A stretch of DNA of 42,089 bases. Origin: Gammaproteobacteria bacterium. GTDB lineage: Bacteria > Pseudomonadota > Gammaproteobacteria > Arenicellales > Poriferihabitantaceae. Shown in pieces: positions 10,544 through 19,442 of the stretch (within the stretch, counting starts at the first letter, position 1; every line of letters begins with the position of its first letter). Location: assembly GCA_011088265.1 (NCBI GenBank), contig JAALKB010000008.1, positions 1 to 42,089 on the forward strand, in the 5' to 3' direction. Made by a program: the position numbers and the translations under genes. Under the pieces are notes generated by a model, which made no database searches, was not told the DNA's origin, and saw only the letters and a program-made list of their open reading frames with translations.

Positions 10544-13203
10544 TTAGAAGCTAAGAGAAATATCCCGATGGACAGAAAGGCAGGAGGCGATATCTTCAGC
10601 ATATTCATCATTGAGTCGTTTTTGCAGCCTTAGACCAATATTCGACTTAATGGTTTGATTATATTCCCTCAGAGAAACCAGTATTGGGCTGGCTGTTTCT
10701 CTCCATTCCACTTCCTGGGCATATAGGTCAAGGGCTTCTTATAGAAATTCAACGAAGCTGTAACATCGGGGGAATTGCCTTTTAGCTTACGTCTTGCTTT
10801 CGATAATTTGGATTTAATGTGACTGACCCCGATGACATCGCTAAAGGTAGACTCCAATTCCTTGATTTTTACCATGGCCTGATCCGGTGGAAGCGATTCG
10901 ATAACCGTACCGATTTCGGATAAACCGAGCTTCAGCGTGGCAAGGGTTGCCCGGCTTTCAATCACATTGACGACCTCAATAATCGGTTCATAGGCAGTGT
11001 CCACATTTCTTCGATAGGCAATGCGTGCTTTATTGTCCTCGGACGCGAGATCGGTATAACCCTTGTTGGCGGATTCCCACTGAGCAGGAATGGCATCTTC
11101 AAGGGTCTTGATTTCCTCTTCCAGAGACGCAATAAGTCGCTCATAGGGGTCCAGTTCGGACTGAGTGGTTTCGTTCTTGCGAACCAACCGATCATATTTG
11201 ACTTTGGTTAACTCCAGCTCCGATTCAACCTTTTTTATATCCTTCTGAATTCGCCTCACCTGGTGATGAAGATCACGGTAACCTGGAATGTATTCATTTA
11301 GCTTTTGCTCTGCGACTCTGGCCTTTGCTACCAGGCTGAAAGTGTTGTCTGCCAGGTCAAAACTTTCCGAGAGTTTGTTGCGATATGCGTCCGGCAACAG
11401 TGACAGATCCATGTTTCTGGCCTGGGCAATACTGCTGCGGATCTGGGTTTCATTATGGATATAATCCTCGAATACCTGCTCCTCCATGCACATCTGCAAT
11501 CGTGGGTTAATAGGTGGAGGCGCTGTTTCAGACGTTAGAAAGGTTTTATTTGGCATGTAGTTCACCATGCCTGGGAAGAAACCCGTAATGACCAAACCGA
11601 ATAATTGTAATGCGATAAATGCTGCAGCTCCTTTATAGATATGTGTGGTTTTCACTTCAGGAGGAGCAACACCCCGAAGATAGAACAAGGCGAAACCAAA
11701 AGGAGGAGTAAGGAATGAGGTTTGGATATTCAGCCCAATCATGACGCCCAGCCAAACCGCAGTGATATTAGCTTGCGGATCAGCAAGAAGAATCGGTGCA
11801 ACGATGGGAACCACCACCACAGCGATCTCAATGAAGTCCAGAAAAAACCCCAAAAGAAAAATGACGATCATCACCACGATGAACTGGGTCCAAAATCAGC
11901 CAGGCAGGCCAGTAAGAAACTCTTTTACCAACTCTTCGCCACCGAATGCGCGAAAAGCAGAAGTTAGCATTGCTCCACCAATAAGTATGATAAAAACCAT
12001 GGAGGTCGTTTTCGCGGTATCTATCATTACTTCGTGGAGAGTATTGTCAATGCGGTAGGCCCTTAAGGCGCTCCAGCCAATGGCAAATATCAGAACGGAA
12101 ACCGTCATTACCGCCAGAAAAATCCCAATAAGGTCACTATTGTTCTTAATGTTCTTGATATTGAGATCAAAGATATTGAGCAGCGCAATGATGGCTATGG
12201 TCGACAACACGGCGAGAATTGCCGGTGTATAGGCGTGTTTCTTGCCTTCCATTAAGCGATAGCCCCCCATGATTAGTGCGCCAATTGCACCAATGGCTCC
12301 TGCCTGATTAACCGTTGCAACCCCAAGAATAATGGAACCCAGTACTACAAAAATCAGAGTCAGGGGAGGAACCAGGGAAAGGAGAATTTTGATAACAAAG
12401 CTCCGATCATACTTACCGTCATAGGGGACTGGCGGAGCAGACTCTGGTTTGATAAGTGCGGAGATAAGTATATAGGCCATGTAAAGGCCAACCAGTACGA
12501 GTCCCGGAATCAACGCGCCCATGAACATGTCTCCCGCACTCGCTGAAGTGATATCTAGCTGGGATGGCATGGAAAATTCCCCGGTAGCTTCTTTGTAATC
12601 TGCCTTTCGCAGGGTGCTGGCCTGATCGGCGGCATTGGAAAGTTGATCCGCCAGGATAATGAGGACGATGGACGGAGGAATGATCTGCCCAAGGGTCCCG
12701 GAAGCGCAGATGGTGCCGGTAGCAAGGGGTTTGGAGTAGTTATTGCGTAACATCGCGGGAAGAGAAATCAGTCCCATGGCAATTACTGTGGCGCCCACAA
12801 TGCCCGTGGTGGCAGCCAGTAGTGCACCAACAAAAACAACAGAAATGCCCAATCCACCGGGAACAGGGCCGAAAAGCTGAGCCATGGCAACCAGTAAATC
12901 CTCGGCGATTCGTGATCTCTGAAGCATAATTCCCATAAAAATAAATAGGGGAATGGCGATTAGGGTATCTCTTTCAACGTCCCAGTAAAGACTCCGAAAA
13001 TTTGTCACCCCTGCACTTAACCATTGAACGGGGCCATCCTGGGCGAAATAGGCGCCCACATCGCCTTCCACCACGTATCCAGAAAACGCAGCCAGAGCAA
13101 TGGAAATAATGGCTGAACCCGGTAAGGCAAAGGCCACGGGGAATCCCGAGGTCAATGCTACGATCATCAAAAGTACAAGAATTGTTAGAAAGACAAGTTC
13201 CAT
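10544..13203 (-). pseudogene. dctM: TRAP transporter large permease DctM with coiled-coil tail, interrupted by a stop and a frameshift
   Basis: The first ~435 residues and the next ~80 form a TRAP large permease with many membrane helices, the channel subunit that moves organic acids with sodium. Codon 436 is TGA (11896-11898). Translation would continue in the same frame as FWTQFIVVMIVIFLLGFFLD, a typical family sequence. Relatives usually have Gly-Gly here (LPGG), so one base change from GGA to TGA explains it. After the last helix comes a ~270-residue charged tail, mostly predicted coiled coil (for example KKVESELELTKVKYDRLVRK). At 10672-10677 the frame shifts: one missing base ends the tail early (QYWFL-stop), while the other frame continues LREYNQTIKSNIGLRLQKRL to a stop at 10544. 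Restored length is about 886 residues. It lies 33 bases after dctQ. Confidence 0.85.
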
Positions 13204-13236
13204 CGCATTAGCTCACGGAATAGATTGAATTAGGGT

Positions 13237-14235
13237 TTAATGGGAGTCAGATTCACTGGCCTTACTTAGGGCAGCAACACCACCGAGAATGGTGCTTACA
13301 AACTGTATTGCCATGGAAACGGCAAACACCACCAGAAATCCAGCCATTAAGTATTTAACATACATGCCAAAGCCACTTTGTGAAATCTCAAAACTCAGTA
13401 AGGGGCTGTTAATGCTGGCCCCTTTACCAGCCATTCCCTGGGTGAGAATCGTCCAGCATAGAGGTAGGCCAAGTAAAAGTGAACCGAAAACGTTAGAGCG
13501 GGCTTTGTTCTTTTCACTGAAGTTAGCGTAAAGCACGTCAACACGAACATGACCTTCAGTCAACAAGGTATAGGAGCTGGCGAAAAGAAATAGCGCTGCG
13601 TACCAGAATCTAACCAGATCTCCCATAAACGCCTGTTCATAGGAAAAGACGAAACGGGTTACCACGATAAGAAATTCCGCAAGTACCACCAAAAACGCAA
13701 GCCACATAAAACCGAGGGTGCGAGAAAAAAAAGCGATAATGATGGAGATGACCATCAGTGGGTAATGAATATAAAGTCCCCGAAAAATGGGGCGTCCAAG
13801 CTGGGTAGTTAAATCCTGTCCCACCACAGATGCCAGCATGTCTTCAACTCTCAAAAAAGAAATAAGGGTATCTGTTAACCCGATTAGTAGCACTGACCAG
13901 AAAGCAGCCCTCACGATAAATGCAGCAAAGCGAGAATAAAAATCGGCATCATTTTCCAGAGTTCGAGAAGGGCGCGCCAGAGTGAATAGGATAACGGCAG
14001 CAATTACGATGACATATGCAAAGAGTAGAATTAGCCCATTGGTGCCTTGTTCATCGCTTAATTTGCTGTTGGATGAGTTATCTAAAAAATGTGCGAAAAC
14101 CTGCCATGTTTCTGGCCACTTTAACCAGAAAACGACGTAGTTATTAAATAAATACAAAACAACCATACAGACCATGACCGCCGAAAAGGCTCGGACTATA
14201 AGGGTCGTTAATCGATTGGAGGTTGAAGTTAACAT
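13237..14235 (-). CDS. dctQ: TRAP transporter small permease DctQ, long form
   Basis: 332 residues, about twice a minimal DctQ, with roughly seven hydrophobic segments. The conserved core is in the second half: FWYAALFLFASSYTLLTEGH followed by VRVDVLYANFS, the family's (L)xxGHVRVDV signature. The long N-terminal part resembles small permeases paired with TakP-type binding proteins. DctQ links the binding protein to the DctM channel in the inner membrane. Its own frame is intact, unlike dctM and dctP on either side, but the transporter cannot work without them. It starts at ATG 14235. The dctP terminator upstream means dctQM is probably read at a lower level than dctP or from its own promoter. 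Confidence 0.85.
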   Translation of the reverse strand: MLTSTSNRLTTLIVRAFSAVMVCMVVLYLFNNYVVFWLKWPETWQVFAHFLDNSSNSKLSDEQGTNGLILLFAYVIVIAAVILFTLARPSRTLENDADFYSRFAAFIVRAAFWSVLLIGLTDTLISFLRVEDMLASVVGQDLTTQLGRPIFRGLYIHYPLMVISIIIAFFSRTLGFMWLAFLVVLAEFLIVVTRFVFSYEQAFMGDLVRFWYAALFLFASSYTLLTEGHVRVDVLYANFSEKNKARSNVFGSLLLGLPLCWTILTQGMAGKGASINSPLLSFEISQSGFGMYVKYLMAGFLVVFAVSMAIQFVSTILGGVAALSKASESDSH

Positions 14236-14474
14236 ATCAATCAGGTTCGGCTTTTAGTTTTAGGTATAAAAAGAGTGCATATTACGGGAGTTAGGATGCT
14301 GCAAAAAATCGCAAAAAAGTAATGATTTCAAAATAGTTGTGTGCCTGGTTGCAAGAGCGGATCAGTATATAGAGGTATTGTGACCTCCCCCCCCCATCGA
14401 TTTTGAAATTATATTATGGTTTCAGTCACACTAGTGGATCCGGGGTGACTGGTAAATCTGTTGTTAGACCATTA

Positions 14475-14498
14475 AGTCGTTCAATGAGTCGTTCGGTG
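14475..14498. repeat. 12-bp tandem repeat, two clear copies
   Basis: AGTCGTTCAATG then AGTCGTTCGGTG with no gap, and a weaker third copy (AATAGTTCAGTA) immediately after. Same size class as other spacer duplications here. Confidence 0.8.
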
Positions 14499-14536
14499 AA
14501 TAGTTCAGTAAGAGCCCAGATCACAAAATATATAGC

Positions 14537-14564
14537 AAAAACGGAGCCATTTGGCTCCGTTTTT
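14537..14564 (-). terminator. Terminator after dctP
   Basis: AAAAACGGAGCCA (14537-14549) and TGGCTCCGTTTTT (14552-14564) are exact complements around a two-base centre. Read leftwards it ends in a T-run about 60 bases after the dctP stop. A terminator between the binding-protein gene and its permeases is a common way to give excess binding protein. Confidence 0.88.
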
Positions 14565-14622
14565 GATACCTGCTAATCCGTTCTTACAAACCGAGTACGC
14601 GGTTTCGCTGGTTAACGTATTC

Positions 14623-15673
14623 CTAGTCAGATATTTTTGCCCAGGCACCAACATTGGTTCTTGAGTTAACAAAACTTTCGTGGATACGTCTTGCCATGTC
14701 GCTGTGCTCAACAACTTCAGCATAGACTTCGTCAGCAGCTTCACCGAAAGAGTCATAGATGTCGTCGTTGAACTTACGGAGCTGGACGCCTTGCTCATTA
14801 ATCAGTTTAGCGAGCGCTTCGCCATTTTTCGCATTATATTCAGCCATCATGACGTCATTTTCCATGGAGGCTGCTGCTTCTACAATCAACTGATCGGACT
14901 TTGAAAGACCATCCCAGAAGGCTTTGTTGATTCCACATGCCAGCATCGCCGCAGGCTCATGCATACCTGGGTAGTAGTAGTATTTGGCTGCTTCATAGAA
15001 TTTCATGAAACTATCGTTCCATGGACCAACCCACTCCGTAGCATCGATGGCGCCTGAAATCAGATTTTCATAAATCTGAGACTGGCAGTGAGACAGGTGA
15101 CGCGCCCAGTTTGGCCAGAACATCACCGCCAAGGCCTGGCATACGCATTTTCAAACCTTTAAAGTCATCAGCTGAATTCATTTCTTTACGGAACCAGCCA
15201 CCCATTTGAACACCAGTGTTACCGCACATCATGTTCTTTAAACCAGCTTCCGCAGCCAGCTCGTCCCACAATTCCTGTCCACCGCCAAAGCGGATCCAGG
15301 CATTGATTTCGGTATAGGTCATACCGAAAGGAACTGCGGTGAAATACGCCCAACCTGGGTGTTTGCCTTTCCAGTAGTAATCAGCTGCGTGGTACATCTG
15401 AGCGTTCCCTGACGCCACTTCGTCAAAGGAGTCAAATGGCTTAACCCTTTCACCGCCAGCATAATATTCAACATGGAATCGGCCATCACTCATATCTGCA
15501 AGGCGCTGGGCAAATCGTTGGGCACCTGTACCCAGCCCAGGGAAGTCCCGTGGCCAAGTGGAAACGATATTAATTTCGATACGTTCTTGAGTAATTGCGG
15601 GTGCAGACAGAGTAGCTGCTCCTGCGGCACCGGCTGCAATGGCGCCAGTCTTTAAAAGTTCACGACGTTTCAT
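14623..15673 (-). pseudogene. dctP: TakP-type TRAP substrate-binding protein, frameshifted
   Basis: The N-terminus MKRRELLKTGAIAAGAAGAA is a Tat-type signal (two Arg followed by Glu-Leu-Leu), as in TakP-like proteins exported folded. The mature part is a DctP-family receptor: ISTWPRD-like start, then NTGVQMGGWFRKE and LKMRMPGLGG, where the Arg binds the substrate carboxylate. After SPVSLP (codon ending at 15083) the frame breaks; the rest, IYENLISGAIDATEWVGPWN through GAWAKISD, lies in another frame. Four bases (15079-15082) separate the two halves. A two-base deletion (family usually has Gly-Gly here) or one extra base explains it. Restored length is about 350 residues. Relatives bind 2-oxo acids such as pyruvate; the substrate here is not known. 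Confidence 0.88.
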
Positions 15674-16072
15674 TTGAATTCAGTTCCTCAACGAAATAGT
15701 TATTATCTAGGGAAGTACAGTCTAACAAACCCATACCAACAAACCCATAAGCAAACAGGCGCAATTCATTCAATGAACCCCCGGGTAGAAAACAATCCGG
15801 AATTCAGAGGCAGTTTGCTAAGAAGACTTGTGTGTTCTCAAGTATTACTCATTTGCCCGGGTGAGTCAAAGTATCGAAGTACCGTCGGGAGATTGCCACT
15901 GATTGAACGACCCACTGGTGGTAAATATTGGTCCTGAATTTCTGTTCTGAACGTTATAAATCTCTGATCAAATCCGTTTTTCCGCTGTTGCGGAAGTGTC
16001 TTTTTGGAAATACGTTCTAGGCTTATATAAGGGTTGGTAAAGGATTGGTAAAGGGTTCGCAAAAAATGCGAA
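15674..16072. other. Gene-free spacer
   Basis: No convincing gene. It contains exact 12-mers AACAAACCCATA at 15724-15735 and 15738-15749, TTGGTAAAGG twice (16034-16043, 16045-16054), and a hairpin TTCCGC-TGTT-GCGGAA (15980-15995) downstream of the phzF-like gene that lacks an adjacent T-run. The dctP promoter should be near 15700. Confidence 0.6.
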
Positions 16073-16918
16073 CTACAAATAAACGTGGCCTTCGACAATA
16101 ATATGGGTATGCCCACCCACCAGAATTTCCCCTAATCGTTTCCGGTGGGGCCGAATGAAGACCCTCCCTGTACGGTTGATCATCGTACCCTGGGCAACCA
16201 GCGTATCGCTATGCAATTTCCCCTCTGCCTGTAACCAGTGAAAAATCGCGGAATTCAGAGAGCCGGTGATGGGGTCCTCGGTCATCCCACTAGAAGGAGC
16301 GAGCATGCGTACTTCATACTGACATTCTGCATCCTGAGGATGGGGTCCAATCAGCCCAACGGGAGTGAAATCTGGCCATCGAACGCCAGACGCATCTGCG
16401 GACAATACGTCTTTGGCGGATGAAAGTGCCAGTACATGCCAGGTTGGTCCATTTTCGAGTACAGCACTGTCCTCGATGCTATTTGGGTCGATTCCAAGGG
16501 CGTGTGCAATGCTGTTTTTATCTGATTCTGGTAGTGCCTTGATTCTCGTCGGCGGCGCGATAAATGCAGGGACATTGCCCGTCAGATCAATCTCAACGAT
16601 TCCAACACCGCATTCCTGTCTCACCACACCATCGTGTTTTGGCACACCGCCTGTATGTAACCATGCAGAGCAGCTCCCAAGGGTGGGGTGACCCGCAAAC
16701 AGCATCTCTCTTGTTGGGGTAAATATTCTTAATTTGTAATCCGCTTCATCAATGCTAGGAGGAAAAATGAAAGTTGTTTCTGCCAGGTTGGTCCAGGCAG
16801 CAAAAGTTCTCATCTGCTCGTCGGTCAGCCCTGAGCCGTCTAACACCACAGCTAATGCATTTCCCTTGGTAGGAATGGGGCTGAACACATCGCATTGGAT
16901 GAACTTTCTTCTTTTCAT
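16073..16918 (-). CDS. PhzF-family isomerase
   Basis: 281 residues with the diaminopimelate-epimerase-like fold of the PhzF family. The catalytic Glu is in NLAETTF (about residue 47). The active-site Gly/His segment is GHPTLGS near 76. The Asp of EDPITGS near 220 is also present. True PhzF isomerises a phenazine precursor, but no other phenazine gene is here, so the substrate is unknown. It begins 79 bases after the methyltransferase-like gene on the same strand and may be co-transcribed with it. Its start region is duplicated: ATGAAAAGAAG also occurs 14 bases upstream, giving a five-codon frame whose TGA overlaps the true ATG. The real start was chosen because the downstream ATG keeps the family N-terminus (MKRRKFIQCDVF). 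Confidence 0.87.
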   Translation of the reverse strand: MKRRKFIQCDVFSPIPTKGNALAVVLDGSGLTDEQMRTFAAWTNLAETTFIFPPSIDEADYKLRIFTPTREMLFAGHPTLGSCSAWLHTGGVPKHDGVVRQECGVGIVEIDLTGNVPAFIAPPTRIKALPESDKNSIAHALGIDPNSIEDSAVLENGPTWHVLALSSAKDVLSADASGVRWPDFTPVGLIGPHPQDAECQYEVRMLAPSSGMTEDPITGSLNSAIFHWLQAEGKLHSDTLVAQGTMINRTGRVFIRPHRKRLGEILVGGHTHIIVEGHVYL

Positions 16919-16934
16919 AGGCTTCTTTTCATGG
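16908..16934. repeat. 13-bp duplication over the phzF-like start codon
   Basis: CTTCTTTTCATAG (16908-16920) and CTTCTTTTCATGG (16922-16934) differ at one position. On the minus strand each copy carries ATGAAAAGAAG, so the start codon and first codons are duplicated out of frame. Confidence 0.85.
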
Positions 16935-16996
16935 ATGAAGATTGGCGAATCGGGTTTGGTGAATATTAGAGAGATTGGTTCTATCGACGCAATATT

Positions 16997-18127
16997 CTAG
17001 ATTTTGTATATTGATTTATAGGCATGCACATAGCCCATGCCGTGTTCATCAGGGTTTGCAAGAACCTGTTGACGGTAGGTGTTGTAATAATCCTCAATGA
17101 TTTTCTTGCGTTCCTGAAGTAGTCGAGACTCATCAAGTCCAGCCAAAAAGATACTCTCATTCCAGCTTCGAATAGTGGGAATGAGTCCATCAGCGAATTT
17201 TTCTACGTCCTTATGTTGTTTGAACTCTTCGGCAAATGGACAAGGCACAACCCGGGTTTCAATGTTCTCCATTCGTAAGCCTGCCTGATAACATTCGCTA
17301 GAACTGGAGGTGAGTGGATCGCTGAACTCCTCAACAGTATTATAGTATTGCGGTAGCGTCATATTCTCGTATTCAGCGGTGGTAATAATTCCTTCGCCAA
17401 GAAAATTCTGCCAGTTTCTATTGAAGTTATCAAACATGTTTACGCCACCGGTATTACCGAGATATTGCCCTTTTTCATCCCGGCAAAAATTTATCAGAAC
17501 CAGCCGGCCACCACTCACCAATTCTCTGGCACGACATGCCAAAATGGTTTCCCAGTCTTTTTTAGCCTAGCTTGAAAATGCTCTTAGTTCTTCTCCGCTA
17601 GCACCAACCATATGGACATGATCTGAGATATTCATTGGCTTACTGCTTAACCAGTGCATTGCTGTGGCGGAAAAACCAAGATGCAACGTGTTATTGGGAA
17701 CAGCCTGGAGATAAAAAGAAGAACCAGAAAAAAGAGGATAAACTTCATCGATCCGCTTTAAGTAACTGTCAAAATCCGTGAGATCATGAACAATACTTAC
17801 CAGCGCATTGAAATCGTTCCGTGGCTGGTCCGAATACACTACGCTGATGCTAGCCTCATTTGCGTGCTTTCTCACCTGGTTAAGAGCGGCTTCTATCATG
17901 GACAGCGAAGTGCCACCATCTGCGCAACCCATATCGCTCATTCTGAATTCTCTAAGATTGGGGTTGAGTTTCAGGGCGTCAATGGCATCAATCACCAGCG
18001 GAGTTCCATGGTCAATGACATCTTTGGCTCCCTTGGTTGCCAATGAATAAAGCCCTCCACCAGACATGGTGATATCGTCTGCCTGAGCATTTGAGCCAGA
18101 TAATTGGATTTGGTTGCTATGGGTCAT
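16997..18127 (-). pseudogene. SABATH-type carboxyl methyltransferase with internal amber codon
   Basis: The two halves together make 376 residues, the usual length of SAM-dependent carboxyl methyltransferases (Methyltransf_7 / SABATH). These methylate carboxyl groups of small acids and are best known from plants. Motifs in order: MSGGGLYSLATKGAKDVID, the SAM-binding MGCADGGTSL (near 67), YSDQPRNDFNALV, GSSFYLQAVPNNTLHLGFSA and MHWLSSKP, matching the plant SFYxxLFPxxSLHxxHSS...LHWLS block. Codon 187 is TAG (17567-17569); the same frame then continues AKKDWETILACRARELVSGG. Relatives have Gln here as far as I recall, so a CAG to TAG change explains it. It may be dead, read through, or a sequence error. 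No nearby gene names its substrate; the PhzF-like gene follows. Confidence 0.83.
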
Positions 18128-18289
18128 TTTTCTAATTTGGAGGTGATTCCTGGGAACAGGGTCGATTGAAACGGGCGTGGCGGATTTCAGAGAATTTCTT
18201 CAGGTGTGAAAATAGGCATTTGGAGTCAATTTTGACATCGATAAACAATGGAGGAATAGCCTTTCCTAACCAATAGCCTGGCGAACACC

Positions 18290-18472
18290 CTAACGAACAC
18301 TGGCTATTAGAAAGAAAATGAATAGAACGACACCCGCGATAGGGATCAGTAGCCCTTTCCAGTCTTTTTCCGCTTTTTCTGACTTTTCCATCGCGGGCCT
18401 TATGCCTGGAAATACCCAGAAGATAATTAGTAATGCGATGGCGCCTAATGCAAGTGATTCCCAGGTTCCCAT
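18290..18472 (-). CDS. Small two-helix membrane protein, function unknown
   Basis: 60 residues: MGTWESLALGAIALLIIFWV, a charged loop (MEKSEKAEKDWKG), then a second hydrophobic stretch (LLIPIAGVVLFIFFLIASVR). This resembles short conserved hypothetical proteins I recall from gammaproteobacteria; no function is known. It stands alone between the methyltransferase-like gene and ydbL on the same strand. Confidence 0.6.
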   Translation of the reverse strand: MGTWESLALGAIALLIIFWVFPGIRPAMEKSEKAEKDWKGLLIPIAGVVLFIFFLIASVR

Positions 18473-18525
18473 ATTATTAATGTCTTTAGTGGTTAATTAG
18501 TGTAATCGCTGTTTGTCTGACCCCG

Positions 18526-18573
18526 CGTCGTTTTCACCGTCATTTTCACCGTCGTTTTCACCTTCATTTTTAC
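18526..18573. repeat. Four-copy 12-bp tandem repeat downstream of ydbL
   Basis: Units CGTCGTTTTCAC, CGTCATTTTCAC, CGTCGTTTTCAC and CTTCATTTTTAC abut each other. The array begins six bases beyond the ydbL stop and is not translated. Copies 1 and 3 are identical. Confidence 0.95.
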
Positions 18574-18579
18574 CAATGG

Positions 18580-18903
18580 TTACTTCTTTTTCCATTGCCC
18601 ATTGACCTGTATAAAATTGCCAGCAAGTGTTTTTTTCGTTGCAGTTTCGCCGGCGACTTTTTCAATGGCTTCTAAAGAAGTGCCATTTTCATTGGCTATT
18701 TTTTGGTAGTGGGATTTGCGTTTGCTGTTTATGTCTGCAATTAACGACTTGATTTCTGCGCTTGGCGTGGTTACCGCTGCAAGATATCCAGTTGGGGTTT
18801 CACCGACCAATCCCTGGGTTTTTGCATCCCCAAGGTCAATGCCCCAGGCGCTTTTAGCAAAAACCAAACAAAGTAAATAAAAGGAAAGGATGACTTTTTT
18901 CAT
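18580..18903 (-). CDS. ydbL: YdbL-family periplasmic protein
   Basis: 107 residues from the ATG at 18903; an upstream ATG gives six more residues but would spoil the signal peptide. MKKVILSFYLLCLVFAKSAWG is a signal peptide. The mature part is a DUF1318/YdbL domain: DLGDAKTQGLVGETPTGYLA, then IADINSKRKSHYQKIAN and a C-terminal QVNGQWKKK typical of the family. In E. coli, YdbL modulates the YdbH-YnbE bridge that carries phospholipid to the outer membrane. Here it is the last gene of the ydbH-ynbE-ydbL order, 57 bases after ynbE. Confidence 0.88.
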   Translation of the reverse strand: MKKVILSFYLLCLVFAKSAWGIDLGDAKTQGLVGETPTGYLAAVTTPSAEIKSLIADINSKRKSHYQKIANENGTSLEAIEKVAGETATKKTLAGNFIQVNGQWKKK

Positions 18904-18960
18904 GGTTTTCTCATTCGTCAAGTTGATTGTATTTCCGTTCTGAATCGACTGTGGGGTTCC

Positions 18961-19197
18961 CTAGAATAGCCCACTGTCTTCGCTGAGCACATCTTCGAGT
19001 TCTTTTTCAACCTTAACGCGAATTTCATGCTCAATTTTGACGTTTAGGTTAATGGTAATCGGTTTATCTGATGCGCTTACCTCGACCTTGGGTGTGCAGC
19101 CGATGGTTAAAAAGCAGAGGAGTAGGTAGGTGAAAATCGCTGGCCTGACCAGAGATTGTCGGGCTATTTGCTGGGAAATAATGCCGTTTATTTTCAT
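18961..19197 (-). CDS. ynbE: YnbE-family outer-membrane lipoprotein
   Basis: 78 residues from the ATG at 19197, chosen because it puts a normal signal ahead of the lipobox LTIGC. After the lipidated Cys comes the family sequence TPKVEVSASDKPITINLNVK followed by IEHEIRVKVEKEL. In E. coli, YnbE oligomerises and docks to YdbH to complete a tunnel for phospholipids between the two membranes. It sits between ydbH and ydbL, as expected. A 246-base gap separates it from ydbH, larger than usual; I see no gene in that gap. Confidence 0.88.
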   Translation of the reverse strand: MKINGIISQQIARQSLVRPAIFTYLLLCFLTIGCTPKVEVSASDKPITINLNVKIEHEIRVKVEKELEDVLSEDSGLF

Positions 19198-19442
19198 GGA
19201 GTCATTCAATTGCCAGGTTAATCGTCGCATTAGTACTGAAAGTCGGTCAAATTCAGATCGTTTGTTTTATCAGATGTCCGTATGTCTGGGTCACCGTATG
19301 AGCCTACATATGGCCCATATCCAAAAATCAGTATACACGGGTTCCATTCATATGGAGTACACAATCATGTGGGCCGTTCAATGGACTGACCGAGAGTGTA
19401 GACTGGCTCCAGACTGTTTCAGGAAAACGCTTGCCTTGATCA

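Larger units (their letters stand above)
14236..14622. other. dctP-dctQ spacer with C9 tract and triple 12-bp repeat
   Basis: The spacer holds the dctP terminator, a run of nine C (14387-14395), and a degenerate 12-bp repeat (AGTCGTTCAATG at 14475-14486, AGTCGTTCGGTG at 14487-14498, then a third diverged copy). No gene is visible. Confidence 0.7.

Noticed and set aside
10285-10554. An 89-codon frame on the plus strand after ahcY
   Set aside because: No ribosome-binding site or family resemblance, and its end overlaps the repaired C-terminus of dctM on the other strand.
11896-11898. Genome-wide reassignment of TGA to glycine
   Set aside because: Other genes here (argB, the MscS-like gene) end at TGA at the expected place, so TGA works as a stop.
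15980-15995. Hairpin TTCCGC-TGTT-GCGGAA as terminator of the phzF-like gene
   Set aside because: The stem has only six pairs and no T-run follows directly in the leftward direction.
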